Part shown: one piece after another, positions 1 through 6,158 of the stretch | Position numbering within the stretch: the stretch's first letter is position 1 | Layout: every line of letters starts with the position of its first letter | Source of the DNA: a virus | Direction: 5' to 3' (one strand) | Virus record (IMG/VR): IMGVR_UViG_3300035660_000087 | Span: 1-23,173 of that record | DNA: 23,173 bases | Notes under the pieces: model-generated | What the model was told of the DNA's origin: nothing | Databases searched by the model: none | The model's input: only the letters and a program-made list of their open reading frames with translations | Translations under genes and position numbers: made by a program

Positions 1-1
1 G

Positions 2-2401
2 GAGATGGAGACCGGAACCGGAAAAACCTACGTCTACCTGCGCACGGCGCTCGAACTCTACCGGCGATATGGGCTGAGAAAGTTCATCGCAGTGGTACCG
101 TCCGTGGCGGTGCGCGAGGGCGTGCTTAAGGCGCTCAAAGTGACGGAGAAGCATCTGCGCGAGCTCTACGGGAACACGCCCTACCGGTACTACGCTTACG
201 ACTCGGCCAACCTGTCCCAGGTGCGGCAGTTTGCGCTTTCCGATGGCGTTGAGATCATGGTGATGACGATTGACTCGTTCAACAAGGCGTCCAACGTCAT
301 CCGCCAGAGCACCGACCGCTTGCAGGGCGAGACGCCCATCCATCTGGTGCAAGCGGCCCGCCCGGTGCTGATCCTGGATGAACCTCAGAATATGGAGAGC
401 GAGCTGCGGGTGCGCGCGCTGGCCGCACTCGACCCGTTGTTCGCGCTTCGCTACAGCGCCACGCATCGCAACCCCTACAACGTCGTCTATCGCCTCTCCC
501 CATTCGAGGCCTACCGGCAGGGCCTGGTCAAGCGCATTGAGGTCGGCTCCGTCGTGCAGTCTGACGACGAGAACCTGCCCTTCCTCCGCCTCGACCAGAT
601 TCGCGCCGAGAAACGCACGCTCACCGCGCGAATCGCTCTTCACAAGCTGATGAAAAACGGTACGGTCAAGGAGCAGGTGGTCACGGCCCGCCCTGGCGAC
701 CGCCTTGAGGAGAAGGCCGGGCGACCGGAGTACGCCCCGTTTGTGGTGGACGAGATCGACGCGGCCGCGGGCGTGGTGACCTTCGCGAATGGCGACGAAC
801 TCCGCCTCGGCGAGACCAAAGGCGCCGACAAGGATGCTATCTTCGCGGCTCAGATCCGGTACACCGTGGAAGCGCATATGCGCAAGCAGGCGCGTCTGCG
901 CGGCGCCGGCATCAAAGTGCTCTCTCTGTTCTTCATCGACCGGGTCGACAACTACGTTCGCGAGGACGGTATCATCCGTCGGCTCTTCAACGAGGCGTTC
1001 ACTGACCTGAAGGTCCAACATTCAGGCTTTCGGGAGGTCGACGCGGCCGCTGTCCAAGCAGCCTACTTCGCTCAGCGCCGCACGCGCGCCGGTCAGGTCG
1101 TCTACGAGGACAGCAGGACCGGCGAAGCCGAACGGGACCGAGAAGCATACGAGCTCATCATGCAGGAAAAAGAGCGACTGCTCTCCTTTGATGAGCCAAC
1201 CGCGTTCATCTTCTCCCACTCGGCGCTCCGCGAGGGGTGGGACAACCCAAACGTCTTCCAGATCTGCACGCTCAACCAGACTGTCTCCGAGATGAAGAAG
1301 CGGCAGGAGGTGGGCAGGGGCGTGCGCCTTGCCGTCAACCAGAACGGCGACAGAGTACACGATGAGCAGATCAACGTCCTGACCGTGGTCGCGAACGAGA
1401 GCTACGAGCGCTATGTCGAGCGTCTGCAATCCGAGATCGAGGCGGAGTACGGCATGGAAGGTCTGCCGCCGAAGCCGGCCAACGCGCGGAAGCGCCGAAC
1501 CGCTCGACTACGCAAACAATACACGCTGCGACCGGAGTTCCGGGAGCTATGGGACAAGATCAAGCAGAAGACGCGCTATGCCGTCAGGATCGACTCTGAG
1601 CGACTGATCGCCGAGGTCTTGGCGGAGTTGGACAGGATCACCATTGCGCCACCCCGGGTCACCATCACCAAGGCGCAGGTGGAAGTCGAAGGCGCAGACG
1701 AGTTCGTGGCCCGCCAGGCAACCGCGACTAGGACGGTTATCGAGCTGCGCGGGAGGTACGTCTCACCTAATCTGGTCGGGCTGATGGAGCATCTTCTGCT
1801 TCACACCACGCCTCCTGTTCGGCTGACTCGGCGGACGCTGCTGGAGATCTTCCGTCGCAGTGCGCAGAAGCAGGCCGCGCTCGACAACCCCCACGGCTTT
1901 GCCACTGAGGCGGTGCGCATCGTCAAGGAGAAGCTGGCCGATCAGCTCGTTGCCGGAATCCAGTACGACAAGATCGACGAGTGGTACGAGATGTGCCAGT
2001 TCGAAGGAGAGATCGAGAGCTGGGAACAGTACCTGGTGCCGGCCAAACGCTCTGTGTATGATCACGTGATCTTCGAATCCGACACTGAGCATGAGTTCGT
2101 GCAGGGGCTGGAGCGGCGGGATGACGTGCGGCTCTATCTGAAGCTTCCCTCATGGTTCACGGTGCCGACGCCGGCAGGCGAGTATAACCCCGACTGGGCG
2201 ATCGTGATGGAGGATCGAGACGAGCACGGTGAAGCGCGGGGCCGGCCTCTCCTGTACCTGGTCCGCGAAACGAAAGACACGACCGACCGCGGCAAACTCA
2301 GACCCGACGAGCGCCGGAAGATCGAATGCGGGGAGAGGCATTTCGGGAGGGCGCTTGGAGTGGATTACGGGGTGGTGACGAGCGCGGGGGAGTTGCCGTG
2401 A
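2..2401 (+). CDS. res: Type III restriction enzyme, Res (helicase/endonuclease) subunit, 5'-truncated by window edge
   Basis: ATP-dependent translocase and nuclease subunit of a type III restriction-modification enzyme, which cuts DNA with unmethylated sites when complexed with the Mod methyltransferase. The frame is open to the first base, so the true start lies outside the window; the fragment opens on the Walker A motif METGTGKT. Superfamily 2 helicase motifs follow in order: motif II ILDEPQ near residue 125, motif V REGWDNPNVFQ near 405, and motif VI QEVGRGVRL shortly after. The C-terminus carries a PD-(D/E)xK-type nuclease core, NPDWAI near 727 and VRETK near 753, followed by LRPDERRKIECGERHF, which is characteristic of type III Res proteins. 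No frameshift is visible over about 800 codons, so it looks intact apart from the edge. Mod is normally encoded upstream and is not visible. It converges on the amidoligase operon. Family assignment is secure; activity is inferred. Confidence 0.95.
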   Translation, partial: EMETGTGKTYVYLRTALELYRRYGLRKFIAVVPSVAVREGVLKALKVTEKHLRELYGNTPYRYYAYDSANLSQVRQFALSDGVEIMVMTIDSFNKASNVIRQSTDRLQGETPIHLVQAARPVLILDEPQNMESELRVRALAALDPLFALRYSATHRNPYNVVYRLSPFEAYRQGLVKRIEVGSVVQSDDENLPFLRLDQIRAEKRTLTARIALHKLMKNGTVKEQVVTARPGDRLEEKAGRPEYAPFVVDEIDAAAGVVTFANGDELRLGETKGADKDAIFAAQIRYTVEAHMRKQARLRGAGIKVLSLFFIDRVDNYVREDGIIRRLFNEAFTDLKVQHSGFREVDAAAVQAAYFAQRRTRAGQVVYEDSRTGEAERDREAYELIMQEKERLLSFDEPTAFIFSHSALREGWDNPNVFQICTLNQTVSEMKKRQEVGRGVRLAVNQNGDRVHDEQINVLTVVANESYERYVERLQSEIEAEYGMEGLPPKPANARKRRTARLRKQYTLRPEFRELWDKIKQKTRYAVRIDSERLIAEVLAELDRITIAPPRVTITKAQVEVEGADEFVARQATATRTVIELRGRYVSPNLVGLMEHLLLHTTPPVRLTRRTLLEIFRRSAQKQAALDNPHGFATEAVRIVKEKLADQLVAGIQYDKIDEWYEMCQFEGEIESWEQYLVPAKRSVYDHVIFESDTEHEFVQGLERRDDVRLYLKLPSWFTVPTPAGEYNPDWAIVMEDRDEHGEARGRPLLYLVRETKDTTDRGKLRPDERRKIECGERHFGRALGVDYGVVTSAGELP

Positions 2402-2466
2402 GGCGCAATGCCGAGATGGATCGCTCCGCGCTGTGGGACGGCCCCGTCTACGAGTTATCCACCTGA
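2398..2466 (+). CDS. Possible 22-aa ORF or gene remnant overlapping the res stop
   Basis: A GTG codon overlaps the res TGA stop (GTGA) and follows a purine-rich stretch (GGGGGAG) at a workable distance. It opens a 22-codon frame ending in TGA. I recognise no domain. The start/stop overlap and ribosome-site-like sequence are what a coupled downstream gene would show, so this could be a very small peptide gene or the 5' stub of a gene cut by recombination at the boundary between res and the amidoligase operon. Chance is also a fair explanation at this length. Confidence 0.15.
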   Translation: MRRNAEMDRSALWDGPVYELST

Positions 2467-2489
2467 ACGTTCCCCATGCGAGGGCCGAA

Positions 2490-2900
2490 TCAGGTATCGG
2501 CCGCCCGTCCTCCGTGCTCGGTAGTCCAGCTTGTCAGTGACGCACCTGGTTCATACCCGGCGGCGATGTCGCCCTCATACACGAGAATCGCATCCTGGAG
2601 GAGCTTCGCCAAGCTCAGGCCGGTACTCTCGGCGAGTTCGCGCATCCGAGTGGCGAGCGGCCCTCGGATCGCCACCGTGAGCATGTCGTCATGCACACGC
2701 GGCCGTAAACGGCGCGCCGTGTGCGCCTGTGTCGGGCTTTCGGTCGCCGGTTGGGGTTGGGCCTCGGCTTGCTGCTGTTCGCGGCGTTGTCGCCGCGTTT
2801 GGGCACCTCGTTGGGCGGCCTCCCGCCGGCGCTCGGCCTGCTCGACCAGCCTCTGCTCGGTGCGTTCTGCTACTGCGTCTCGTCGGGTTCGTCTCGGCAT
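2490..2900 (-). CDS. Small basic protein with C-terminal ribbon-helix-helix-like domain
   Basis: A 136-residue protein, last gene of the amidoligase operon. Residues about 1-65 are rich in Arg, Glu and Gln and probably form a charged helix or coiled coil. Residues about 70-125 look like a ribbon-helix-helix fold: a short strand (DMLTVAIRG), a helix (PLATRMRELAESTG) and a second helix (SLAKLLQDAILVYEGD). Such proteins usually bind DNA as dimers and repress their own operons, so it could recognise the palindrome before the first gene; that link is inference. The ATG has a good AAGGAG-type ribosome site with about 8 nt spacing, inside the end of the preceding gene, with a 31-nt overlap. Alternatives are a relaxase-accessory or plasmid-type protein, or an antitoxin without a visible toxin. 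Confidence 0.65.
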   Translation of the reverse strand: MPRRTRRDAVAERTEQRLVEQAERRREAAQRGAQTRRQRREQQQAEAQPQPATESPTQAHTARRLRPRVHDDMLTVAIRGPLATRMRELAESTGLSLAKLLQDAILVYEGDIAAGYEPGASLTSWTTEHGGRAADT

Positions 2901-3067
2901 CTGTTTCTCTCCTTTTCCCAGTCTTGTTTCGCTTCACGAAGTACGTCATCAATCTTCTGCACCACGTCAGGCGGGGGCGGCCCGAGGACGCTGTGAACAA
3001 CGTCAAGGATGACTCGGCGCAGGCGCTGCCATATCTGCTCATGGCGGCCGGTGCGTTGGTCGCTCAC
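2870..3067 (-). CDS. Unrecognised 65-aa protein in amidoligase operon
   Basis: I do not recognise this protein. It is short, charged and predicted to be mainly helical (EQIWQRLRRVILDVVHSVL, then DVVQKIDDVLREAKQDW), with a Gly-Pro-Pro-Pro-Pro hinge between two helices. It has no signal peptide or membrane segment. It starts at a GTG that overlaps the TGA of the 104-aa gene (GTGA), and its 3' end overlaps the RHH-like gene by 31 nt, so its place in a coupled operon is the main support for its being real. It could be a small scaffold or partner protein; no function should be assigned. Confidence 0.5.
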   Translation of the reverse strand: MSDQRTGRHEQIWQRLRRVILDVVHSVLGPPPPDVVQKIDDVLREAKQDWEKERNRCRDEPDETQ

Positions 3068-3378
3068 AGGTCAACCGTCCCCTTGTCCGGTATGGCTTCT
3101 TGCTCCAGGCGGCCTAGCTCGCACGCCAGGACCGCGACTACCGGACGCACCTCGTCACTCGGCTCCAGTTCCCAACCGCGCTCGTAGACCGCGGTTTCCT
3201 CACCGCCCTTCTTCTTCGGCCCCGTCCACAGGTACAGCTTGCTGACCTGGCCGCCGTCAATCCCGTAGTGGCTGGGCTCCGCGAACACCAGCGCCTCAAA
3301 GTGGCGATCATCCACGCGTCCGACGTACCAGACGCCGCCGCTGAGGCCGGCGTGCTTACTGGTGATTCTGATGCTCAT
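3064..3378 (-). CDS. Unrecognised 104-aa protein coupled to the amidotransferase gene
   Basis: The protein starts MSIRITSKHAGLSGGVWYVG and contains conserved-looking stretches (FEALVFAEPSHYGIDGG, VSKLYLW) typical of a compact beta-rich domain, followed by an acidic C-terminus. I do not recognise the family and give no function. The reading frame extends further 5', but the ATG at the given start is chosen because it forms a 4-nt ATGA overlap with the stop of the glutamine amidotransferase gene, as elsewhere in this operon. No signal peptide or membrane segment is visible. The coupling implies it is made in proportion to the amidotransferase, so it may be a substrate, carrier or accessory of the amide-forming reaction; this is inference only. 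Confidence 0.65.
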   Translation of the reverse strand: MSIRITSKHAGLSGGVWYVGRVDDRHFEALVFAEPSHYGIDGGQVSKLYLWTGPKKKGGEETAVYERGWELEPSDEVRPVVAVLACELGRLEQEAIPDKGTVDL

Positions 3379-4118
3379 GCTCGCCTCCAGGACCTCGTCC
3401 CCTTCGTCCGCTCTTTCTGGATCACCACTTGCCCGTCGCTGACCTCCATCCGGTAGACGATGCCCGGCCGCGCGGCCGCGAAGCGCGCGTGCAGGCCGAC
3501 TGCCGCCAGCGCATCCTGTGCAATCTCCTCTGTCGAGGCCCACCAGAGGCCACCCACGCCCTCCACACGGAACGCCACCAGGGGCATCTCCCCGTTGGTC
3601 CAGGCCAGCATCCCCCGCGTGCGGGTGTTGATGGCGAGCACCGACTGCTTCCCGCCGAGGGACAGGCATACGTCCGGGCCGGCGCGTTCTCCGTAATGGC
3701 AGAGCGCCTGCACCAGGAGTTCCGAGTCACATTGCGAGTGCAGCGGAAGCCGGAGCTTGGCTGCCTTCTCCTCGTGAGCCGGCAGGAATCCGTTGTGCAC
3801 CAGCGCCCAGTCGCCGGCGAGGTGAGGATGGTTGTTACCGTTGACGGCCGGTGCGCCGGTGGTAGCGAGTCGAGTATGGCCGATCGCCATCACCACGTTC
3901 CGGCGGCGCAGAGCGGTGAAGTCCGAGCTGCCAAAGAGCTCACGCGCCGGCCCGGGCTGCCGCCGCCAGAGCAGATCGCCTGACGAGGTGAGGGCGGCGA
4001 ATCCGGCGGCGTCTACGCCGCGGACCTCGGATGCGACGGCGAGCTCCACCATCAACTGGTGAGCGGCCGTCCAATCCCGGCGGGTAAGCTTCCCGATGAA
4101 TCCGAAGACCCCGCACAT
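3375..4118 (-). CDS. Stand-alone class II glutamine amidotransferase (GATase)
   Basis: An N-terminal-nucleophile glutaminase domain without a synthase partner domain, 247 aa. It starts MCGVFGFIG, so Cys2 becomes the nucleophile after Met removal. Other class II (GlmS/PurF-type) signatures follow in order: RGVDAAG at 33-39, GHTRLAT at 80-86 (Arg83 binds the glutamine carboxylate), NNHPH at 95-99, VHNGF at 107-111 (oxyanion Asn-Gly) and DSE at 131-133. It has the length of the glutaminase domain alone and lacks SIS or phosphoribosyltransferase domains, so ammonia must pass to another protein; the adjacent amidoligase is the obvious candidate. It begins one base after the amidoligase TAG stop and overlaps the next gene by ATGA. 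Biochemical class is secure; acceptor is unknown. Confidence 0.92.
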   Translation of the reverse strand: MCGVFGFIGKLTRRDWTAAHQLMVELAVASEVRGVDAAGFAALTSSGDLLWRRQPGPARELFGSSDFTALRRRNVVMAIGHTRLATTGAPAVNGNNHPHLAGDWALVHNGFLPAHEEKAAKLRLPLHSQCDSELLVQALCHYGERAGPDVCLSLGGKQSVLAINTRTRGMLAWTNGEMPLVAFRVEGVGGLWWASTEEIAQDALAAVGLHARFAAARPGIVYRMEVSDGQVVIQKERTKGTRSWRRA

Positions 4119-4119
4119 G

Positions 4120-5064
4120 CTACGCCGCCCCCTGGTCGTACTTGCGGGCGAGACGCTTCAGCTCGCGCTTGACCGGCTTCACGTCCTCGATCGGCGCTAT
4201 CCATCCCGCGAGGTGCACCTCCGACTTGCCCACGTCTCGCCGGCCTAGCGTCCATCCCGTCAGGTACATCAGGCGGTTGAGCTCGCGCAGGCCCCGCCCG
4301 TTCGTGTGGTAGGTCTTCTCGGAGGCGATGCTCTCCCAGTCCATTCTGGTGGTTTCTGTTGCCCGCTCGGCGAGGGCGAGGCAGGTGCAGATGTGGCCGA
4401 TCATCTTGGTGGCCTCAGTGGTCCCTGCCGGGAAGCGAAACTCGACCGTCGCCTTTGAGGTGAAGAGGTTGGTGAGGTTGAGTGTGTGGTAGCGGTCCAG
4501 TCCGTAGACGACATCTCGGAGTGCTTCGCGCTTGCGGTGGTCGCTGGCCTTGCGCACCTTGTCCGCGGCCTCCTTCTGGCGCTTCACGCTGCGGGAGTAG
4601 CTTCCGTTCTCCCGACGATGGGTTCCGGTGGAGGCGTAGAGCGCGGTCTCGTGCATCGCCGTCTGGTAGAGGAGCTTGCCTACCCATTCCGCCACCTCGG
4701 CGTGACTCTCTCCGGCGACGCTGCGCGCGCCCACGTGGACGTGCATCCCGGTGGTCTGGTTGACGGTGGCTTCGAGGCTGCGCAGGATTCCGGCTACCTG
4801 CTTCACCTGCTCGATACCCGCCCGGCCCTGCAGGATGGGACTCACTATCTCGACCGCGACGAAGCCGCGCCGGTCGGTGTGCAGGCTGCCGTCTCGCTCC
4901 GCCGTCCAGCCCTGCGGGAAGGGGGCGGGCAGGGGATGCCCATGATGGTAGGAGCCGACGCTAATGCCCAGTTCCTGCACCTTGCTCTGGGGTAGGAAGC
5001 ACTCGATCTCTATGCCCCAGGTGTAGCTCTCCGCTTTGCTGCTCGCCGTCTGCGTCTGGCCCAT
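4120..5064 (-). CDS. Amidoligase_2-type COOH-NH2 ligase, first gene of operon
   Basis: A 314-aa protein of the putative amidoligase family related to glutamine synthetase/gamma-glutamyl-cysteine ligase, which joins a carboxylate to an amine using ATP. Typical motifs in order: GIEIE at 17-21, ERDGSL at 56-61, EIVSPIL at 72-78, GMHVHVG at 106-112, a LNLTNL segment near 195-200 and TVEFRFPAGT at 206-215. The Glu and His residues in these motifs are expected metal and ATP ligands. The ATG given here is preferred over an in-frame ATG 27 nt upstream: it has AAGGAG at 10 nt, whereas the longer form would start inside the palindrome and lack a ribosome site. Comparative genomics (Iyer, Aravind and colleagues, 2009, from memory) links such ligases with glutamine amidotransferases in phages and mobile loci. 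The substrate is unknown. Confidence 0.9.
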   Translation of the reverse strand: MGQTQTASSKAESYTWGIEIECFLPQSKVQELGISVGSYHHGHPLPAPFPQGWTAERDGSLHTDRRGFVAVEIVSPILQGRAGIEQVKQVAGILRSLEATVNQTTGMHVHVGARSVAGESHAEVAEWVGKLLYQTAMHETALYASTGTHRRENGSYSRSVKRQKEAADKVRKASDHRKREALRDVVYGLDRYHTLNLTNLFTSKATVEFRFPAGTTEATKMIGHICTCLALAERATETTRMDWESIASEKTYHTNGRGLRELNRLMYLTGWTLGRRDVGKSEVHLAGWIAPIEDVKPVKRELKRLARKYDQGAA

Positions 5065-5083
5065 CTCGCCCTTTCTCCTTGGT

Positions 5084-5099
5084 GCAAACATCTGTTTGC
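5084..5099. promoter_or_regulatory. Perfect 16-bp palindrome, candidate operator of amidoligase operon
   Basis: GCAAACA, a 2-nt centre, then TGTTTGC: a perfect 7+2+7 inverted repeat. It lies between the proposed -10 element and the ribosome site of the amidoligase gene, where a bound dimer would cover the transcription start. A ribbon-helix-helix-like protein is encoded at the end of the same operon and is a natural candidate ligand. The repeat is seen directly; the regulatory role is inferred. Confidence 0.55.
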
Positions 5100-5108
5100 G
5101 TTAGTCAC

Positions 5109-5136
5109 ATTGTGCCATAGAAAGGGCAACAGTCAA
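5109..5136 (-). promoter_or_regulatory. Sigma70-like promoter for amidoligase operon
   Basis: On the minus strand TTGACT (5131-5136) is separated by 16 nt from CACAAT (5109-5114), matching 5/6 and 4/6 of the consensus hexamers. A second TTGACC lies immediately upstream (5137-5142). Transcription would start near 5102, just before the palindrome and about 38 nt before the chosen ATG. The region is AT-richer than its surroundings. Confidence 0.5.
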
Positions 5137-5201
5137 GGTCAAAGTGAGTGGTTTCTTGGTGGGAATGCCGGCCCGGCACGCGCGCAGGCCTGGTCCTGCC
5201 G

Positions 5202-5230
5202 GTGACCTGCGGCCAGCTCTGTGGTAGTAT
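5202..5230 (+). promoter_or_regulatory. Sigma70-like promoter for cupin-GNAT gene
   Basis: GTGACC (5202-5207), a 17-nt spacer and TAGTAT (5225-5230), with a TG-rich run just before the -10. Transcription would start near 5237, giving a leader of about 34 nt before the GTG start at 5271. It faces away from the amidoligase promoter, so the two operons are divergent with about 70 bp between promoters. Confidence 0.5.
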
Positions 5231-5270
5231 GCGGCTGCTATTAGCCGAGAAGGCGAGGAGGCCAGACTCA

Positions 5271-6158
5271 GTGCTGATCAGGCAACGGGACCGGGCCCCG
5301 TTCGACTTCCACGGTTTGGCAGTCCGCGACTTCGGTGTGGTGGCCGACGGATCGGTATCTGTGGCAACCGTCGACGTGCCGGCGCACGCCGAGCATCGGT
5401 TCGCGTACTCCTCGGCGTGTCACAAGCTCTACCTTCTGCTTGAAGGTTGTCTACGGTTCGACGTGGACGGGGTGGCGTACGAAGCTGAGAGCGGAGATCT
5501 CGTTGCGATCACGAAAGGTACCACGTTCCGGTACTTCGACCACCGTGGTATCCCGGCGCGGCTGCTGCTCGTGCACTCACCTCCCTTCGACAGCGGAGCG
5601 GAGCACATCATCCCCAACTTGCTGAGAGAGCATGACGTGCATCTGACAGGCGAGCGCGTTCGCCTCCGGCCAATGAAGGAGAGCGACTGGAAGCCTGTGC
5701 TTGCCTGGAACGCGGACTCGGAGGTGCTGATGTGGGCGGATTGCACCGACGAAGTACGGCCACCAGAGGAGACGAAGGCGATATACCGGGGAGTCTCGCT
5801 GTTCGCCCACGTCTTCATCATCGAGCTCGACGGCGTGCCCATCGGTGAGTGTTGGCTCCAGAAGATGAACATGCCCGACATCATCGCGCAGTTTCCAGAC
5901 CGCGACCTGCGACGGATCGATCTCGCGATCGGTCGGAAGGAACTGTGGGGTCAGGGGCTGGGGAGTGACACGATCAGGACGCTTGTCAGGTTCGGCCTTG
6001 AGCAGGAGAAGGCAGACGGGATCTTCGGGCTCGTTGATCGGAAGAACGCGAGGAGCTGGGGAGCGTTTCGGAAGTCGGGGTTCCACGAGCTTCAACTCGG
6101 AGGCGGCGAGCAAGTGCTAGTGACGTGGCGGGAGACTCGGGGCGAGGGATCGGGATGA
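5271..6158 (+). CDS. Cupin-GNAT acetyltransferase fusion protein
   Basis: A 295-aa two-domain protein. Residues about 10-100 form a cupin-like beta barrel (VATVDVPAHAEHRF, YLLLEGCLRFDVDG, ESGDLVAITKGTTFRYF), with His residues in the first motif that could bind metal. Residues about 122-290 are a RimJ/RimL-type GNAT N-acetyltransferase: LTGERVRLRPM at its start, the acetyl-CoA motif GRKELWGQGLGSD, and a C-terminal NARSWGAFRKSGFHE. It would transfer an acyl group from acyl-CoA to an amine; the cupin half may bind the acceptor. The GTG is preferred to upstream in-frame starts because GAGGAGG lies 9 nt before it and a promoter lies further upstream, whereas an ATG at 5229 would overlap the -10. 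It is coupled by ATGA to the next gene. Some aminoglycoside acetyltransferases are distant relatives, so antibiotic modification is possible but unproven. Confidence 0.82.
   Translation: MLIRQRDRAPFDFHGLAVRDFGVVADGSVSVATVDVPAHAEHRFAYSSACHKLYLLLEGCLRFDVDGVAYEAESGDLVAITKGTTFRYFDHRGIPARLLLVHSPPFDSGAEHIIPNLLREHDVHLTGERVRLRPMKESDWKPVLAWNADSEVLMWADCTDEVRPPEETKAIYRGVSLFAHVFIIELDGVPIGECWLQKMNMPDIIAQFPDRDLRRIDLAIGRKELWGQGLGSDTIRTLVRFGLEQEKADGIFGLVDRKNARSWGAFRKSGFHELQLGGGEQVLVTWRETRGEGSG

Noticed and set aside
2483-2502. Inverted repeat GGCCGA/TCGGCC around the end of the RHH-like gene as a terminator
   Set aside because: Only 6 bp of stem with an 8-nt loop, no T run on either strand, and the stop codon of the gene lies in the loop.
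5065-5091. Longer amidoligase start nine codons upstream
   Set aside because: It would place the start codon within the palindrome and lacks a ribosome site; the downstream ATG has AAGGAG at suitable spacing.
5148-5270. Longer cupin-GNAT starts at 5148 or at the ATG at 5229
   Set aside because: The first lies upstream of the promoter-like element and the second overlaps its -10; the GTG at 5271 has GAGGAGG at 9 nt.
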